This document shows positions 1-6,997 of a DNA stretch of 64,000 nucleotides, piece after piece; position 1 is the stretch's first letter; the number at the start of each line of letters is the position of its first letter. Origin of the DNA: Bacteroidales bacterium UBA5326 (GTDB lineage Bacteria > Bacteroidota > Bacteroidia > Bacteroidales > UBA932); assembly GCA_002408205.1 (NCBI GenBank), contig DHQY01000004.1:1-64000 (forward strand), given 5' to 3'. The notes under the pieces are model-generated. The model had not been told where the DNA came from. It made no database searches and saw only the letters and a list, made by a program, of their open reading frames with translations. The position numbers and the translations under genes are program-made.

Positions 1-206
1 GCAAAAATCATATAATGTTGAATGTTAGCTGATTATGAAATTGAGAAAATAAATGTGTCGAAGTCAGGAGCAAATTCTTCTTCTTTTTGTAATAATTCCT
101 TAGCATCCATAATTATTTAATAGTCTTAAATAGTCGTAAGCATCCGATAACCCCGTTTAAAGTTACCAATTTCAATCAGACTTTGTCAATCACACACTAA
201 TTCGTA

Positions 207-244
207 CAATTTTTAAAAACTGGACCAACTTCAGTGGAGTTGGT
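207..244 (-). terminator. Putative terminator of the AbiE operon
   Basis: A 7-bp inverted repeat (ACCAACT, 7-nt loop, AGTTGGT at 224-244) is followed, in the minus direction, by CCAG and a run of five T. It overlaps the stop codon of the last small ORF of the AbiE operon, which is where an intrinsic terminator would be expected. The stem is short, so confidence is moderate. Confidence 0.45.
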
Positions 245-458
245 ATGAAGTTGTATAAGTTGATGTAAAGTTGTGCAACATTTTAATGTTGCTTATTTTT
301 CCTTGATTTGACCCACACTCCTTGTCAATGGAAGAATTGATCCTCGAAGCATAAACGGCAGCCCATTTATAAATCTCCTCCCGGAAATCGCGCAATGAAA
401 CTTCCTGCACCAATAACTCGGTAAATGCTCGTTCAAATTTTTCTTCGGTGAATTTCAT
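231..458 (-). CDS. Small hypothetical protein, third gene of the AbiE operon (possible gene remnant)
   Basis: A 75-residue ORF whose ATG overlaps the AbiEii stop codon (ATGA at 455-458), so it is probably translated with the toxin gene. The first 16 or so residues (MKFTEEKFERAFTELL) resemble from memory the beginning of type I restriction HsdR subunits, but the rest does not. The C-terminal part is encoded by AT-rich, repeat-like DNA containing AGTTG units and runs into a terminator-like hairpin. It could be the decayed 5' end of a restriction gene joined to unrelated DNA, or a genuine small protein. No function is assigned. Confidence 0.4.
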   Translation of the reverse strand: MKFTEEKFERAFTELLVQEVSLRDFREEIYKWAAVYASRINSSIDKECGSNQGKISNIKMLHNFTSTYTTSYQLH

Positions 459-1399
459 TTAATTCGCTTTATTAATTCTTCAAAGCATTTAGCCACTTCA
501 TTTTCAGCAGGAATTGGTCTATATGCCAAAGCAGATAATTCAGTTTGATATATTTCTTTTAATTGTTTCCATATGGCTGGAAAATCAGCCACTAAAGGAG
601 ATTCTGAAATTAACTTAATTTGCCATCCTGTCGGTTCTTCAAACATATCCCTGTCGTGTTGCAAGATTGTTTCAAATTGTTTCTTAAACGAATCAGATGC
701 AACAAATTCAGCGCATTCAGGATTTTTCATTAAGAAGTATAAATCGTAAAAATGCCGTATCTTTTTTGAAATACTTTCAACGGCATTTTGTTCGAATGAA
801 AACCGGATTAGTGAAATTGTTTTCTCCAACAACGTTTGTTCTTTGCTCAACACATTTATCTCAAATGGTTGAAGATCGTATTGCTCTATGTATTTTTCAT
901 TTCCTGTCTGCTGTAAGAAGTCAAATGCAAAACTTTTTAAGGTAAGCCGTTGAAAAGGAAAAGGATTGGCAAATGAATTTATCTCGACAATCAATTTGTT
1001 GTTCTTATTACTTTTATTTGTGGTCACATATTCAAAAATAGATTTTCTGAATCGTGAACCTTTGCTGGTAACACCATCCATTTGCACTTCGGTTAAATCG
1101 GATGTGATTTCTTTTTCAATAGTGCGGATGATGGTTTTAATTTCATTATCTGTTTTACCTTTGTCGTTTATAATGGCAATATCAACATCCTCCGAAAATC
1201 GCTCTATCAGATTATATCCTTTTGATAGCGATGTGCCTCCTTTAAAAACCGCTTCATCAACATATTTATTTTTTGCCAATCGACTTAACACTAATGTTAT
1301 CCAGTAATCTTTTTCTACAAATTCCAATTTAATATCTAAGTGCTGTGATGCAGCCCTCAATGTGTCCGAGAATAATTTTATGTCGTGGTGCAGTTTCAT
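455..1399 (-). CDS. abiEii: AbiEii-type nucleotidyltransferase toxin
   Basis: Toxin of a type IV (AbiE) toxin-antitoxin system, a nucleotidyltransferase-fold family that blocks growth and aborts phage infection. About 314 residues. The hallmark first motif, GGTSLSKG followed by FSEDVD, is intact at about residues 54-73 and supplies the metal-binding aspartates. Later motifs EQTLLEKT and RHFYDLYFLM are also present, so the enzyme looks functional. The ATG at 1399 overlaps the antitoxin stop as ATGA; an ATG twelve bases upstream (1411) is the alternative. It lies between the AbiEi antitoxin and a small ORF in AT-rich DNA beside a tRNA gene, which fits mobile defence cargo. Confidence 0.88.
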   Translation of the reverse strand: MKLHHDIKLFSDTLRAASQHLDIKLEFVEKDYWITLVLSRLAKNKYVDEAVFKGGTSLSKGYNLIERFSEDVDIAIINDKGKTDNEIKTIIRTIEKEITSDLTEVQMDGVTSKGSRFRKSIFEYVTTNKSNKNNKLIVEINSFANPFPFQRLTLKSFAFDFLQQTGNEKYIEQYDLQPFEINVLSKEQTLLEKTISLIRFSFEQNAVESISKKIRHFYDLYFLMKNPECAEFVASDSFKKQFETILQHDRDMFEEPTGWQIKLISESPLVADFPAIWKQLKEIYQTELSALAYRPIPAENEVAKCFEELIKRIK

Positions 1400-2121
1400 A
1401 ACAGATTCCATTTTTCGGTAGCTATTAAAACCTTTGAAATGCCCGAAAGCTTGTATTTAGTAATCGGATTGAGCGATTTAAACAAGGGTCGTGTTATTTC
1501 GGTTTGCTGTAATTGCTCCAACATAGCTCCTAATAAAGCCCGTGTAACCGGTGGATATTTTAATGCCAATCGAACCAATGAACTTTTATCATTTTCGGTT
1601 AATTCTTTTAAGATACTTAAAAACCTTCGGCACGATGATTCTATGCCAGCATCGGGAATTTTTTTTATGTATCTTAATGCATCGAGTATTTGAAGTAAAG
1701 GGATATTTTCTTTTGTAATGGTGTTTTTTTGTTTGATAAATGAAATGGTATAACGCTCGCGCTTGAAATTTGGTCTTATTTGGTTTCGCCCTATTTGTAT
1801 GGTATTGCTAACCTGCGTGGTTAAGCCCAATTGATTGTATATGCTGTAACCAGTAAGGTAACCAATTATTTTACCATTTTCTTCCAGTAAGTCTTTTACT
1901 ACCTGTTTTTGGTCGGGCAACAGGTTCCCGAATGGTGTGGTTTCAGGTTTATAATATTTACCTTTGGCGAGTTTCATTATCTTACCGGATGCCACCATTC
2001 GGTTAAGTGCTTTTATAATGGCTTCTTTCTTGTTCACCTCGGTTATAAAATCAGCATAGGTGAAAACATATCCTTTCGGAAGCCTGTCGATTGTAAGTGA
2101 TATGTACTCAGATATTTTCAT
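1396..2121 (-). CDS. abiEi: AbiEi-family antitoxin/transcriptional repressor (DUF6088-like)
   Basis: Antitoxin partner of AbiEii, 241 residues. The first 60 or so residues form a winged-helix module (YVFTYADF, then a KALNRMVASGKI helix and the KLAKGKYYKP wing) as in the type IV antitoxin AbiEi/DUF6088 group. The C-terminal half is the dimerisation/antitoxin part. Family members repress their own operon by binding inverted repeats at the promoter, and a perfect 8-bp inverted repeat lies just upstream at 2153-2182. The gene ends in an ATGA overlap with the toxin start, so antitoxin is made first. Base composition is clearly more AT-rich than the core genes after 2.5 kb. Confidence 0.85.
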   Translation of the reverse strand: MKISEYISLTIDRLPKGYVFTYADFITEVNKKEAIIKALNRMVASGKIMKLAKGKYYKPETTPFGNLLPDQKQVVKDLLEENGKIIGYLTGYSIYNQLGLTTQVSNTIQIGRNQIRPNFKRERYTISFIKQKNTITKENIPLLQILDALRYIKKIPDAGIESSCRRFLSILKELTENDKSSLVRLALKYPPVTRALLGAMLEQLQQTEITRPLFKSLNPITKYKLSGISKVLIATEKWNLL

Positions 2122-2137
2122 TAATAAATTGTTTACG

Positions 2138-2145
2138 CAAAAGTA
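2138..2145 (-). promoter_or_regulatory. Promoter -7 element of the AbiE operon
   Basis: TACTTTTG on the minus strand matches the Bacteroidota -7 consensus TAnnTTTG and lies 17 bases upstream of the abiEi ATG. No clear TTTG -33 box was found; that position is occupied by the arms of the inverted repeat at 2153-2182. Confidence 0.6.
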
Positions 2146-2152
2146 ATAAAAT

Positions 2153-2182
2153 TGTCCAGTAAATTATAAAATAAACTGGACA
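2153..2182. promoter_or_regulatory. Putative AbiEi operator (inverted repeat)
   Basis: Perfect 8-bp arms, TGTCCAGT and ACTGGACA, are separated by 14 AT-rich bases. The repeat begins 7 bp upstream of the -7 element and covers the -33 region, so a bound repressor would block RNA polymerase. AbiEi antitoxins of known systems autoregulate through promoter-proximal inverted repeats; assigning this one is inference. Confidence 0.6.
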
Positions 2183-2330
2183 TTCGGTGAATTTTATTCA
2201 AATATTATTCAAACTCGTTACTTAAACCCATCATCATAGTATGATGTCCAATATTTTTTATTGCATCCAATGGCGTTTTTTTCTTTCGTTTTTATAATTA
2301 GCGGAACTTTTGCGGAACTTTTTAGAAAAG
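2183..2330. other. AT-rich intergenic junction with a tandem 11-mer
   Basis: No convincing gene lies between the AbiE operator and the tRNA-Leu terminator. The only structure is a head-to-tail duplication of GCGGAACTTTT at 2301-2322. Its position beside a tRNA 3' end, where the composition changes, is compatible with an integration scar. Confidence 0.4.
2301..2322. repeat. Tandem duplication of the 11-mer GCGGAACTTTT
   Basis: Two exact, adjacent copies (2301-2311 and 2312-2322) sit about 55 bp downstream of tRNA-Leu on its transcribed side. Possible recombinase arm-binding sites or part of an attachment region; no integrase gene is in the window. Confidence 0.55.
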
Positions 2331-2363
2331 AAAAAACCAAACTACTGAATTTCAATAGTTTGG
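2331..2363 (-). terminator. Intrinsic terminator downstream of tRNA-Leu
   Basis: On the minus strand an 8-bp stem (CCAAACTA with TAGTTTGG, a few unpaired loop bases) is followed directly by TTTTTT. It starts 13 bases after the tRNA 3' end. Confidence 0.8.
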
Positions 2364-2375
2364 CTTTAGTAAACG

Positions 2376-2459
2376 TGCCCAGGACAAGACTCGAACTTGC
2401 ACACCGCAACCGGCACCACCCCCTCAAAGTGGCGTGTCTACCAATTCCACCACCTGGGC
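2376..2459 (-). tRNA. tRNA-Leu (anticodon GAG)
   Basis: An 84-nt gene with a 7-bp acceptor stem (GCCCAGG/CCTGGGC), the D-loop sequence TGGTAGACACG typical of leucine tRNAs, an anticodon loop TTGAGGG giving GAG, a long class II variable arm and a TTCGAGTC T-loop. CCA is not encoded. It has its own -7 element and terminator. Its 3' end marks the border between core DNA to the right and the AT-rich AbiE segment to the left. Confidence 0.95.
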
Positions 2460-2471
2460 ATTTTCGAGCGG

Positions 2472-2479
2472 CAAAGATA
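2472..2479 (-). promoter_or_regulatory. Promoter -7 element of tRNA-Leu
   Basis: TATCTTTG on the minus strand, ending 12 bases before the tRNA 5' end, matches TAnnTTTG. It is divergent from the promoter at 2502-2509. Confidence 0.6.
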
Positions 2480-2501
2480 AGATATTTTTCTTTATTCTTC
2501 C

Positions 2502-2509
2502 TATCTTTG
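2502..2509 (+). promoter_or_regulatory. Promoter -7 element for the PurL-like/menaquinone/cardiolipin unit
   Basis: TATCTTTG lies 20 bases upstream of the ATG at 2530. No clear -33 box is visible in the AT-rich DNA upstream. Confidence 0.6.
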
Positions 2510-2529
2510 TAAGGTAAAAAATGTAAAAT

Positions 2530-3039
2530 ATGGATTTGCACACAACAATCTTGCAGAAGACTAAAGAAATGGCAGCCGCCTTAAAGACACAGGGCGCGGA
2601 CAAACCGGCCCCGGAAGATTCTTTCGGTGTTTTTTCCAAAAAAGGCGATATGATCTACCTGGTTGGAAATACGGAAGGTCATAAGGTTGACCTAGACAGC
2701 GATTATAAGATCCAGAAAATTATGCTTTCCGCTATGAGACGTGAACTGGTCTCCTGTGTTCAGGAAGTCGCCGCGGGAGGAATCATTGAAGCTTTGTTGC
2801 GTGCCGCCCTGCCTGCGGGACTGGGATTTGACATCACTACCGATTCCGAGATCCCGGAAACCGAATTTCTCTTTCATGACCCCGGGACGTGTGCTGTGGT
2901 TACAGTGCCGGTAGAGAAAGATGAAGAATTGGTGCAATATTTTTTTGATCACAATGTTTCTGTAATGACATTGGGGCATGTTACCAAAGGTGATATCCGT
3001 ATAGATGACCAGCCTTACGGCAATATAAAGACTCTCTGA
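2530..3039 (+). CDS. Stand-alone AIR-synthase/PurL C-terminal-domain-like protein
   Basis: A 169-residue protein resembling only the C-terminal domain of the PurM/PurL (AIR synthase) superfamily. QEVAAGGIIEALLRAALPAGLGFDI (split here: QEVAAGGIIEALL, then PAGLGFDI) at about residues 77-101 parallels the DVSEGGL...GGLG segment of PurL. It is followed by a charged linker, a CAVVTVP strand, and a closing LGHVTKGDIRI like the iGeVtgd...I end of PurL. The ATP-binding N-terminal AIRS domain and the glutaminase domain are absent. It leads a three-gene unit with menG and cls: the stop is one base before the GTG of menG. Role unknown; it may be a regulatory or binding domain recruited from purine synthesis. 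Confidence 0.6.
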   Translation: MDLHTTILQKTKEMAAALKTQGADKPAPEDSFGVFSKKGDMIYLVGNTEGHKVDLDSDYKIQKIMLSAMRRELVSCVQEVAAGGIIEALLRAALPAGLGFDITTDSEIPETEFLFHDPGTCAVVTVPVEKDEELVQYFFDHNVSVMTLGHVTKGDIRIDDQPYGNIKTL

Positions 3040-3040
3040 T

Positions 3041-3712
3041 GTGATACCGGCACTGTTCAACAGTATCGCTCCGTTTTACGACCGTGCCAATCGATTGATA
3101 TCGTTTGGCTTAAACAGTTTTTGGCTTAAAAAAATGGTAAGGCGGATACGGGAGGCTAACCCTGCCCGTGTGCTCGATCTGGCCTGCGGCACAGGGGTCC
3201 TGACCGCTAAACTGGCCGCATTGGGACCACTGAAGGTTATAGGTCTGGATCCGTCGGAAGGAATGCTCACTCAGGCAGAAAAAAGAACAGCCGGCGCCAG
3301 GAACATTTATTACGTTAAAGGTTTTGCCGAGGCTTTGCCATTTGAAAAAGAATCGTTTAATACGGTTACGGTTTCGTACGGTATAAGGAATTTTGCGGAC
3401 CGCTGTGTGGCCTTCAGTCAGATATACAGGGTGCTCGAGCCGGATGGAACGTTGTTCATTCTTGAGTTCTCACCCGATATGCCTTCCTGGCGAAATGCCT
3501 TACAACGCTTTTATATCCATTCTGTTTTGCCTGTCCTGGGATGGATGGGTACCGGGAAAAAAGCAGCCTACAGGTACCTGAGGGATTCCGTGGAATCTTT
3601 TCCGCATGCCTCAGTAATTAGCGAAGAACTGTCCGGCGCCGGATTTTCTGTGATCTCTTATACACGCTGGTTCCCGGGCATAGCCGTATTGTTTATTGCA
3701 AAAAAACTATAG
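3041..3712 (+). CDS. menG: Demethylmenaquinone methyltransferase (UbiE/MenG family)
   Basis: SAM-dependent C-methyltransferase that completes menaquinone by methylating demethylmenaquinone; 223 residues. The SAM-binding motif VLDLACGTG, the acidic GLDPSEGM loop and the family signature SYGIRNFADR are present, along with the N-terminal FNSIAPFYDRANRLIS block. The start is a GTG at 3041: an in-frame TAA at 3026 excludes any longer form, so the usual charged N-terminal tail is missing. It lies one base after the PurL-like gene and its TAG directly abuts the ATG of cls. Menaquinone implies an electron-transport chain such as fumarate respiration. Confidence 0.9.
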   Translation: MIPALFNSIAPFYDRANRLISFGLNSFWLKKMVRRIREANPARVLDLACGTGVLTAKLAALGPLKVIGLDPSEGMLTQAEKRTAGARNIYYVKGFAEALPFEKESFNTVTVSYGIRNFADRCVAFSQIYRVLEPDGTLFILEFSPDMPSWRNALQRFYIHSVLPVLGWMGTGKKAAYRYLRDSVESFPHASVISEELSGAGFSVISYTRWFPGIAVLFIAKKL

Positions 3713-5188
3713 ATGAACATAAATTCCGGATCCATACTGTCGCTTCTGATTTATTTGTTCTATATAGGACTGGCTTTTTATTTCATATACGACCTGGTGT
3801 TCAGGCGTCATAATCCCATCAAGTCGCTTTCCTGGATTGTGGTCATGCTTTTGCTTCCTTACATCGGGCTCGTTCTGTATATTTATTTCGGCCGAAATTT
3901 TAGAAAAACTAAAATGTACAGCCGTAAAGGCCTGCACGACGAAAAACTCAAGCGTGAATTGAGCTCGCAGCAGGTAGAAAAACTGAACCGGCCCGACATA
4001 GAACTGCCCAACGATCTGGCAGAGCATAGAAAACTTATTCTCCTTGCGCTGAATAACAGTAAAAGTCTGCTCACGGAACACAACAACGTGCATTTGTTTT
4101 TTACGGGGAAAGAAGCTCTCGAGGCCATGTATGAATGTGCAGAAAGAGCATCGCACCATATTCATTTGCAGTCTTTTATTCTGGAAAACGATGCTATTGG
4201 GACCCTCTGGAGAAACCTGCTCATAAAAAAAGCAAGAGAAGGCGTGGAAGTACGTCTTATATATGACGATTTTGGAAGCTGGCATCTTCCCAAAAAATAC
4301 GTGGGAGCCTTACGGATTGCCGGCGCTCAGGTGGAGTCCTTCGGAAAAGTGGGTTTCCCCGGATTTCGGGCTATGATCAATTACAGAAATCACAGAAAGC
4401 TGCTGATCGTCGATGGTAAATGGGGATTTCTGGGAGGAGTGAACCTGGCAGACCGTTACTACGACGGAGGTACAAGCCTGCAATGGCGCGATGCCCATAT
4501 TCGCATAGACGGTGAGGCCGTTACACAGATCCAGTCGAGTTTTCTTATGGACTGGTTCTTCATCACCCATAAGAACTTAAGGCTTAGAAAAAGATACAAT
4601 TACCAGTTACCTCAGCTCAATACGGAACCGGCCCCTGAAACGTGTTTTACACAGATTGTCAGCTCCGGCCCCGACAGCGATTGGGCGGACATCATGCAGC
4701 TGTATCTTACGCTCATTACGCAGGCAAAAAAACGTATCAGTCTCATTTCTCCCTATTTCATTCCCAACGAATCTATTTTGAATGCGCTCCGTACCGCAGC
4801 CCTGGGAGGGGTGGAAGTGCGTATCCTGCTGCCGGAAGAGGGAGACAGCCGTTTTGTTCATTTTGCCAGCCTTTCGTACGTGAGTGAGCTGCTCGATGCT
4901 GGGATAAAAGTTTACCTCTATACCAAAGGTTTTATTCATGCCAAGGTAATCAGTATTGACGGTACTTGTTGTCTTATAGGCTCAGCCAATATGGATAACA
5001 GGAGCCTGGAACATCATTTTGAGGTCGGGGCCATTATTTACAATAAGGAAGTAAGCTCTCGCGTTGAGTCTCAGTTTGACAGAGATTTGTTGAACAGCCG
5101 CCTGATTATTCAGCGTATATGGGAAAAAAGGCCTGTGCATAACAAAATATACGAAGGCCTTACCCGTCTGCTAAGTCCTTTGCTCTGA
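3713..5188 (+). CDS. cls: Cardiolipin synthase
   Basis: Phospholipase-D-superfamily enzyme that condenses phosphatidylglycerol to cardiolipin at the membrane; 491 residues, the usual length. Two N-terminal transmembrane helices (about 10-30 and 40-58) are followed by two HKD motifs: H227/K229/D234 in HRKLLIVD and H409/K411/D416 in HAKVISID, the latter ending with the GSANMDNRS block. Both active sites are intact. Its ATG follows the menG stop with no spacer. The 3' end carries a hairpin that reads as a terminator for the opposing M6 protease operon. Confidence 0.93.
   Translation: MNINSGSILSLLIYLFYIGLAFYFIYDLVFRRHNPIKSLSWIVVMLLLPYIGLVLYIYFGRNFRKTKMYSRKGLHDEKLKRELSSQQVEKLNRPDIELPNDLAEHRKLILLALNNSKSLLTEHNNVHLFFTGKEALEAMYECAERASHHIHLQSFILENDAIGTLWRNLLIKKAREGVEVRLIYDDFGSWHLPKKYVGALRIAGAQVESFGKVGFPGFRAMINYRNHRKLLIVDGKWGFLGGVNLADRYYDGGTSLQWRDAHIRIDGEAVTQIQSSFLMDWFFITHKNLRLRKRYNYQLPQLNTEPAPETCFTQIVSSGPDSDWADIMQLYLTLITQAKKRISLISPYFIPNESILNALRTAALGGVEVRILLPEEGDSRFVHFASLSYVSELLDAGIKVYLYTKGFIHAKVISIDGTCCLIGSANMDNRSLEHHFEVGAIIYNKEVSSRVESQFDRDLLNSRLIIQRIWEKRPVHNKIYEGLTRLLSPLL
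5124..5161 (-). terminator. Possible terminator of the M6 protease operon, antisense within cls
   Basis: On the minus strand AAGGCCT, a 20-nt loop, AGGCCTT and then four more T are found. It lies 29 bases downstream of the protease stop codon, inside the 3' end of cls. The long loop lowers confidence. Confidence 0.35.
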
Positions 5189-5189
5189 A

Positions 5190-6989
5190 CTATTCCACAT
5201 AAATCTCCTGTACAATGGTTTCCTGTGTGCCGTTGCTGAAACTGAGTACGGCCTTAACGGTATGCGTACCGCTGGTCAGGGTAATTCTATCGAGCGCGTC
5301 TTTAGGTGTATTGTCGAAATACCAGTTTACGGATGCCGGGTCACTTGGGGCCGCATTTTTCATGAGCGAGAATGTATACCGTTCCCCGACGGTATATGTA
5401 TCTTTGGCGTTCAGTATGGAATGATAAGCCAGAAGCCGGGTATTTCCCATGGTGAAAGAAATGGTGGTACCTGTTTCTGTGATGTTCGAAAGATTATAAC
5501 CGGTAGCATTGTTTTTCCAGTCTTCTGCGGCAGGCGTTGTGGAGGAAGTGAAGGCAGTCTTTCCCGATGTCCCGGGGAAAGGAGCGTCTCCTATCAGGTC
5601 AAAGCATTCGTGATCGGAGTATGCGTTAACTTTATTGTTAGACCAACGCGAAACATACTGGAGGGTTGTGTCTACGTGGTAGATCATCAACCCGTGCCCG
5701 GGAATATAAGCGTCCCATCCCGTTTGCTGGCGGTTCTCGTACAGGTAATAATCACCGGAGGTTGAGGTGGAAGAAGTGTAGGCAACATCGTTCTGAACCG
5801 GGGCAAGCTGGTAGAATCCGCTGGTGCCCAGCGAGGTAATATCACTTTCGGTCATCCAGTCCAGCAGGTAACGTTCCATGCATGTTAAATACGGAGGCGT
5901 GTTGCCGTTATTGGAATAATTTCCCGTATCCATTAACGAGTAATAACCTAACCCATTGGCTTGCCCGTTCTTTTTGTAGTCTGTGTCGTAAAAGTCGGGA
6001 AGCCCCAGCACATGCCCGAATTCGTGACAGAACGTTCCTATCCCGGTAAAACGGGTGGTATAATCTGCCTTGTTGGTCTTTAATTCAGAGGCGCAGGCGT
6101 AACGGTACACTCTTTTGCCGTCCAGATTAGGGTAGGGGGAATCTAGTGACCAGGCGTGGGGCCAAATAGTAGTAGGATCCTCGCTGTCGTTCTGTCCGCG
6201 GCCCGCAAAAAAAATAAAAATATTATCTACGTAGTTGTCTCCGTCGTGATCGAACTGAGCGAAGTTTACCTGCGAATCAACGGCGTTTGTTGCTTCGACA
6301 ACCAGATCTTTAACGTAAGACGTGCCATCATCTCCGCTGTAATAGGCAGAATTATATTTAGCGGTCACCGGCCCGGCCACTACAAACTGAGGGTCAAAAT
6401 CGCCCCTTGAATTGTCAAAATAATAATCTTTTGCTGAACCTGTGGCTCCGTTTACATTGTAACCGTTCTGATTCAGCAGGTTAAAGAATGCCTGTTGGGG
6501 CGAGGCTGTGGTAAATTTGGTGTCCTGGAATTCCACCAGGATAACCAGGAATGTACCCGACCCGGTCGCGAATGGCTCCGGATCCTTAACGAATTCATCA
6601 TTTGCTTTGGTCCTGATTAAAGTTGCCTGAGCTGCCGCCCGGGCTAAGCGGGCTTTTTCTATGGCTGCCGCAGGCGGCCTTACGGACGTCAGCGTCTGGT
6701 CCAACAGGGCAATATTGTTGTATACGGCTCTGATGCCGGACAGTTCTTTGCTGCCGTCGGCTTTAAAATCGGCATAATAGAAAAATCCGTCCGATCCCCT
6801 GGACACCAGGCGTTCTCCGCATGTGGCCCAATTCAGGAACTCATCGCCATGGATACGGATGGTAATGGTGCTTCTGTCGGGTTGAACTACCTGAACGGGA
6901 TAGGGCGATGCGGCCACGGCAAAGGTACGTTCCGGTGACAGAGAGATCAGCAAAAGAATAAAAAGAAAGAATAAGGCTGTTTTTTTCAT
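5190..6989 (-). CDS. Secreted M6-family zinc metalloprotease
   Basis: A 599-residue exported protease. A signal peptide (KKTALFFLFILLLISLS, cleavage near residue 24) precedes a propeptide-like region, then the M6 catalytic domain. The zinc site HEFGHVLGLPD is intact: H322, E323 and H326 with G329 and D332 of the extended HExxHxxGxxD form. Upstream lie the family DGxFDPQF-like and HDGDNYVD segments. The last 80 residues form an Ig/PKD-like beta domain (FTMGN...VQEIYVE) instead of a recognisable type IX sorting domain. The gene starts 8 bases after a BACON-domain lipoprotein gene and shares its promoter. Likely role: extracellular protein breakdown for a protein-fermenting lifestyle. Confidence 0.9.
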   Translation of the reverse strand: MKKTALFFLFILLLISLSPERTFAVAASPYPVQVVQPDRSTITIRIHGDEFLNWATCGERLVSRGSDGFFYYADFKADGSKELSGIRAVYNNIALLDQTLTSVRPPAAAIEKARLARAAAQATLIRTKANDEFVKDPEPFATGSGTFLVILVEFQDTKFTTASPQQAFFNLLNQNGYNVNGATGSAKDYYFDNSRGDFDPQFVVAGPVTAKYNSAYYSGDDGTSYVKDLVVEATNAVDSQVNFAQFDHDGDNYVDNIFIFFAGRGQNDSEDPTTIWPHAWSLDSPYPNLDGKRVYRYACASELKTNKADYTTRFTGIGTFCHEFGHVLGLPDFYDTDYKKNGQANGLGYYSLMDTGNYSNNGNTPPYLTCMERYLLDWMTESDITSLGTSGFYQLAPVQNDVAYTSSTSTSGDYYLYENRQQTGWDAYIPGHGLMIYHVDTTLQYVSRWSNNKVNAYSDHECFDLIGDAPFPGTSGKTAFTSSTTPAAEDWKNNATGYNLSNITETGTTISFTMGNTRLLAYHSILNAKDTYTVGERYTFSLMKNAAPSDPASVNWYFDNTPKDALDRITLTSGTHTVKAVLSFSNGTQETIVQEIYVE

Positions 6990-6997
6990 GGTCCGGT

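Noticed and set aside
33..110. A 25-codon minus-strand ORF (begins MDAKELLQKEEEF)
   Set aside because: Too short, with no coupled neighbour, promoter or recognisable family; it could be the remnant of a gene to the left but nothing supports this.
2293..2330. Reading the tandem 11-mer as the C-terminus of an integrase (KVPQKFR then stop)
   Set aside because: The frame is closed by a stop immediately upstream, so no protein extends through it.
2218..2541. ORFs on both strands across the tRNA-Leu region
   Set aside because: They translate the tRNA gene and its terminator; the peptides (for example RTRLELAHRN) are typical of tRNA read-through frames.
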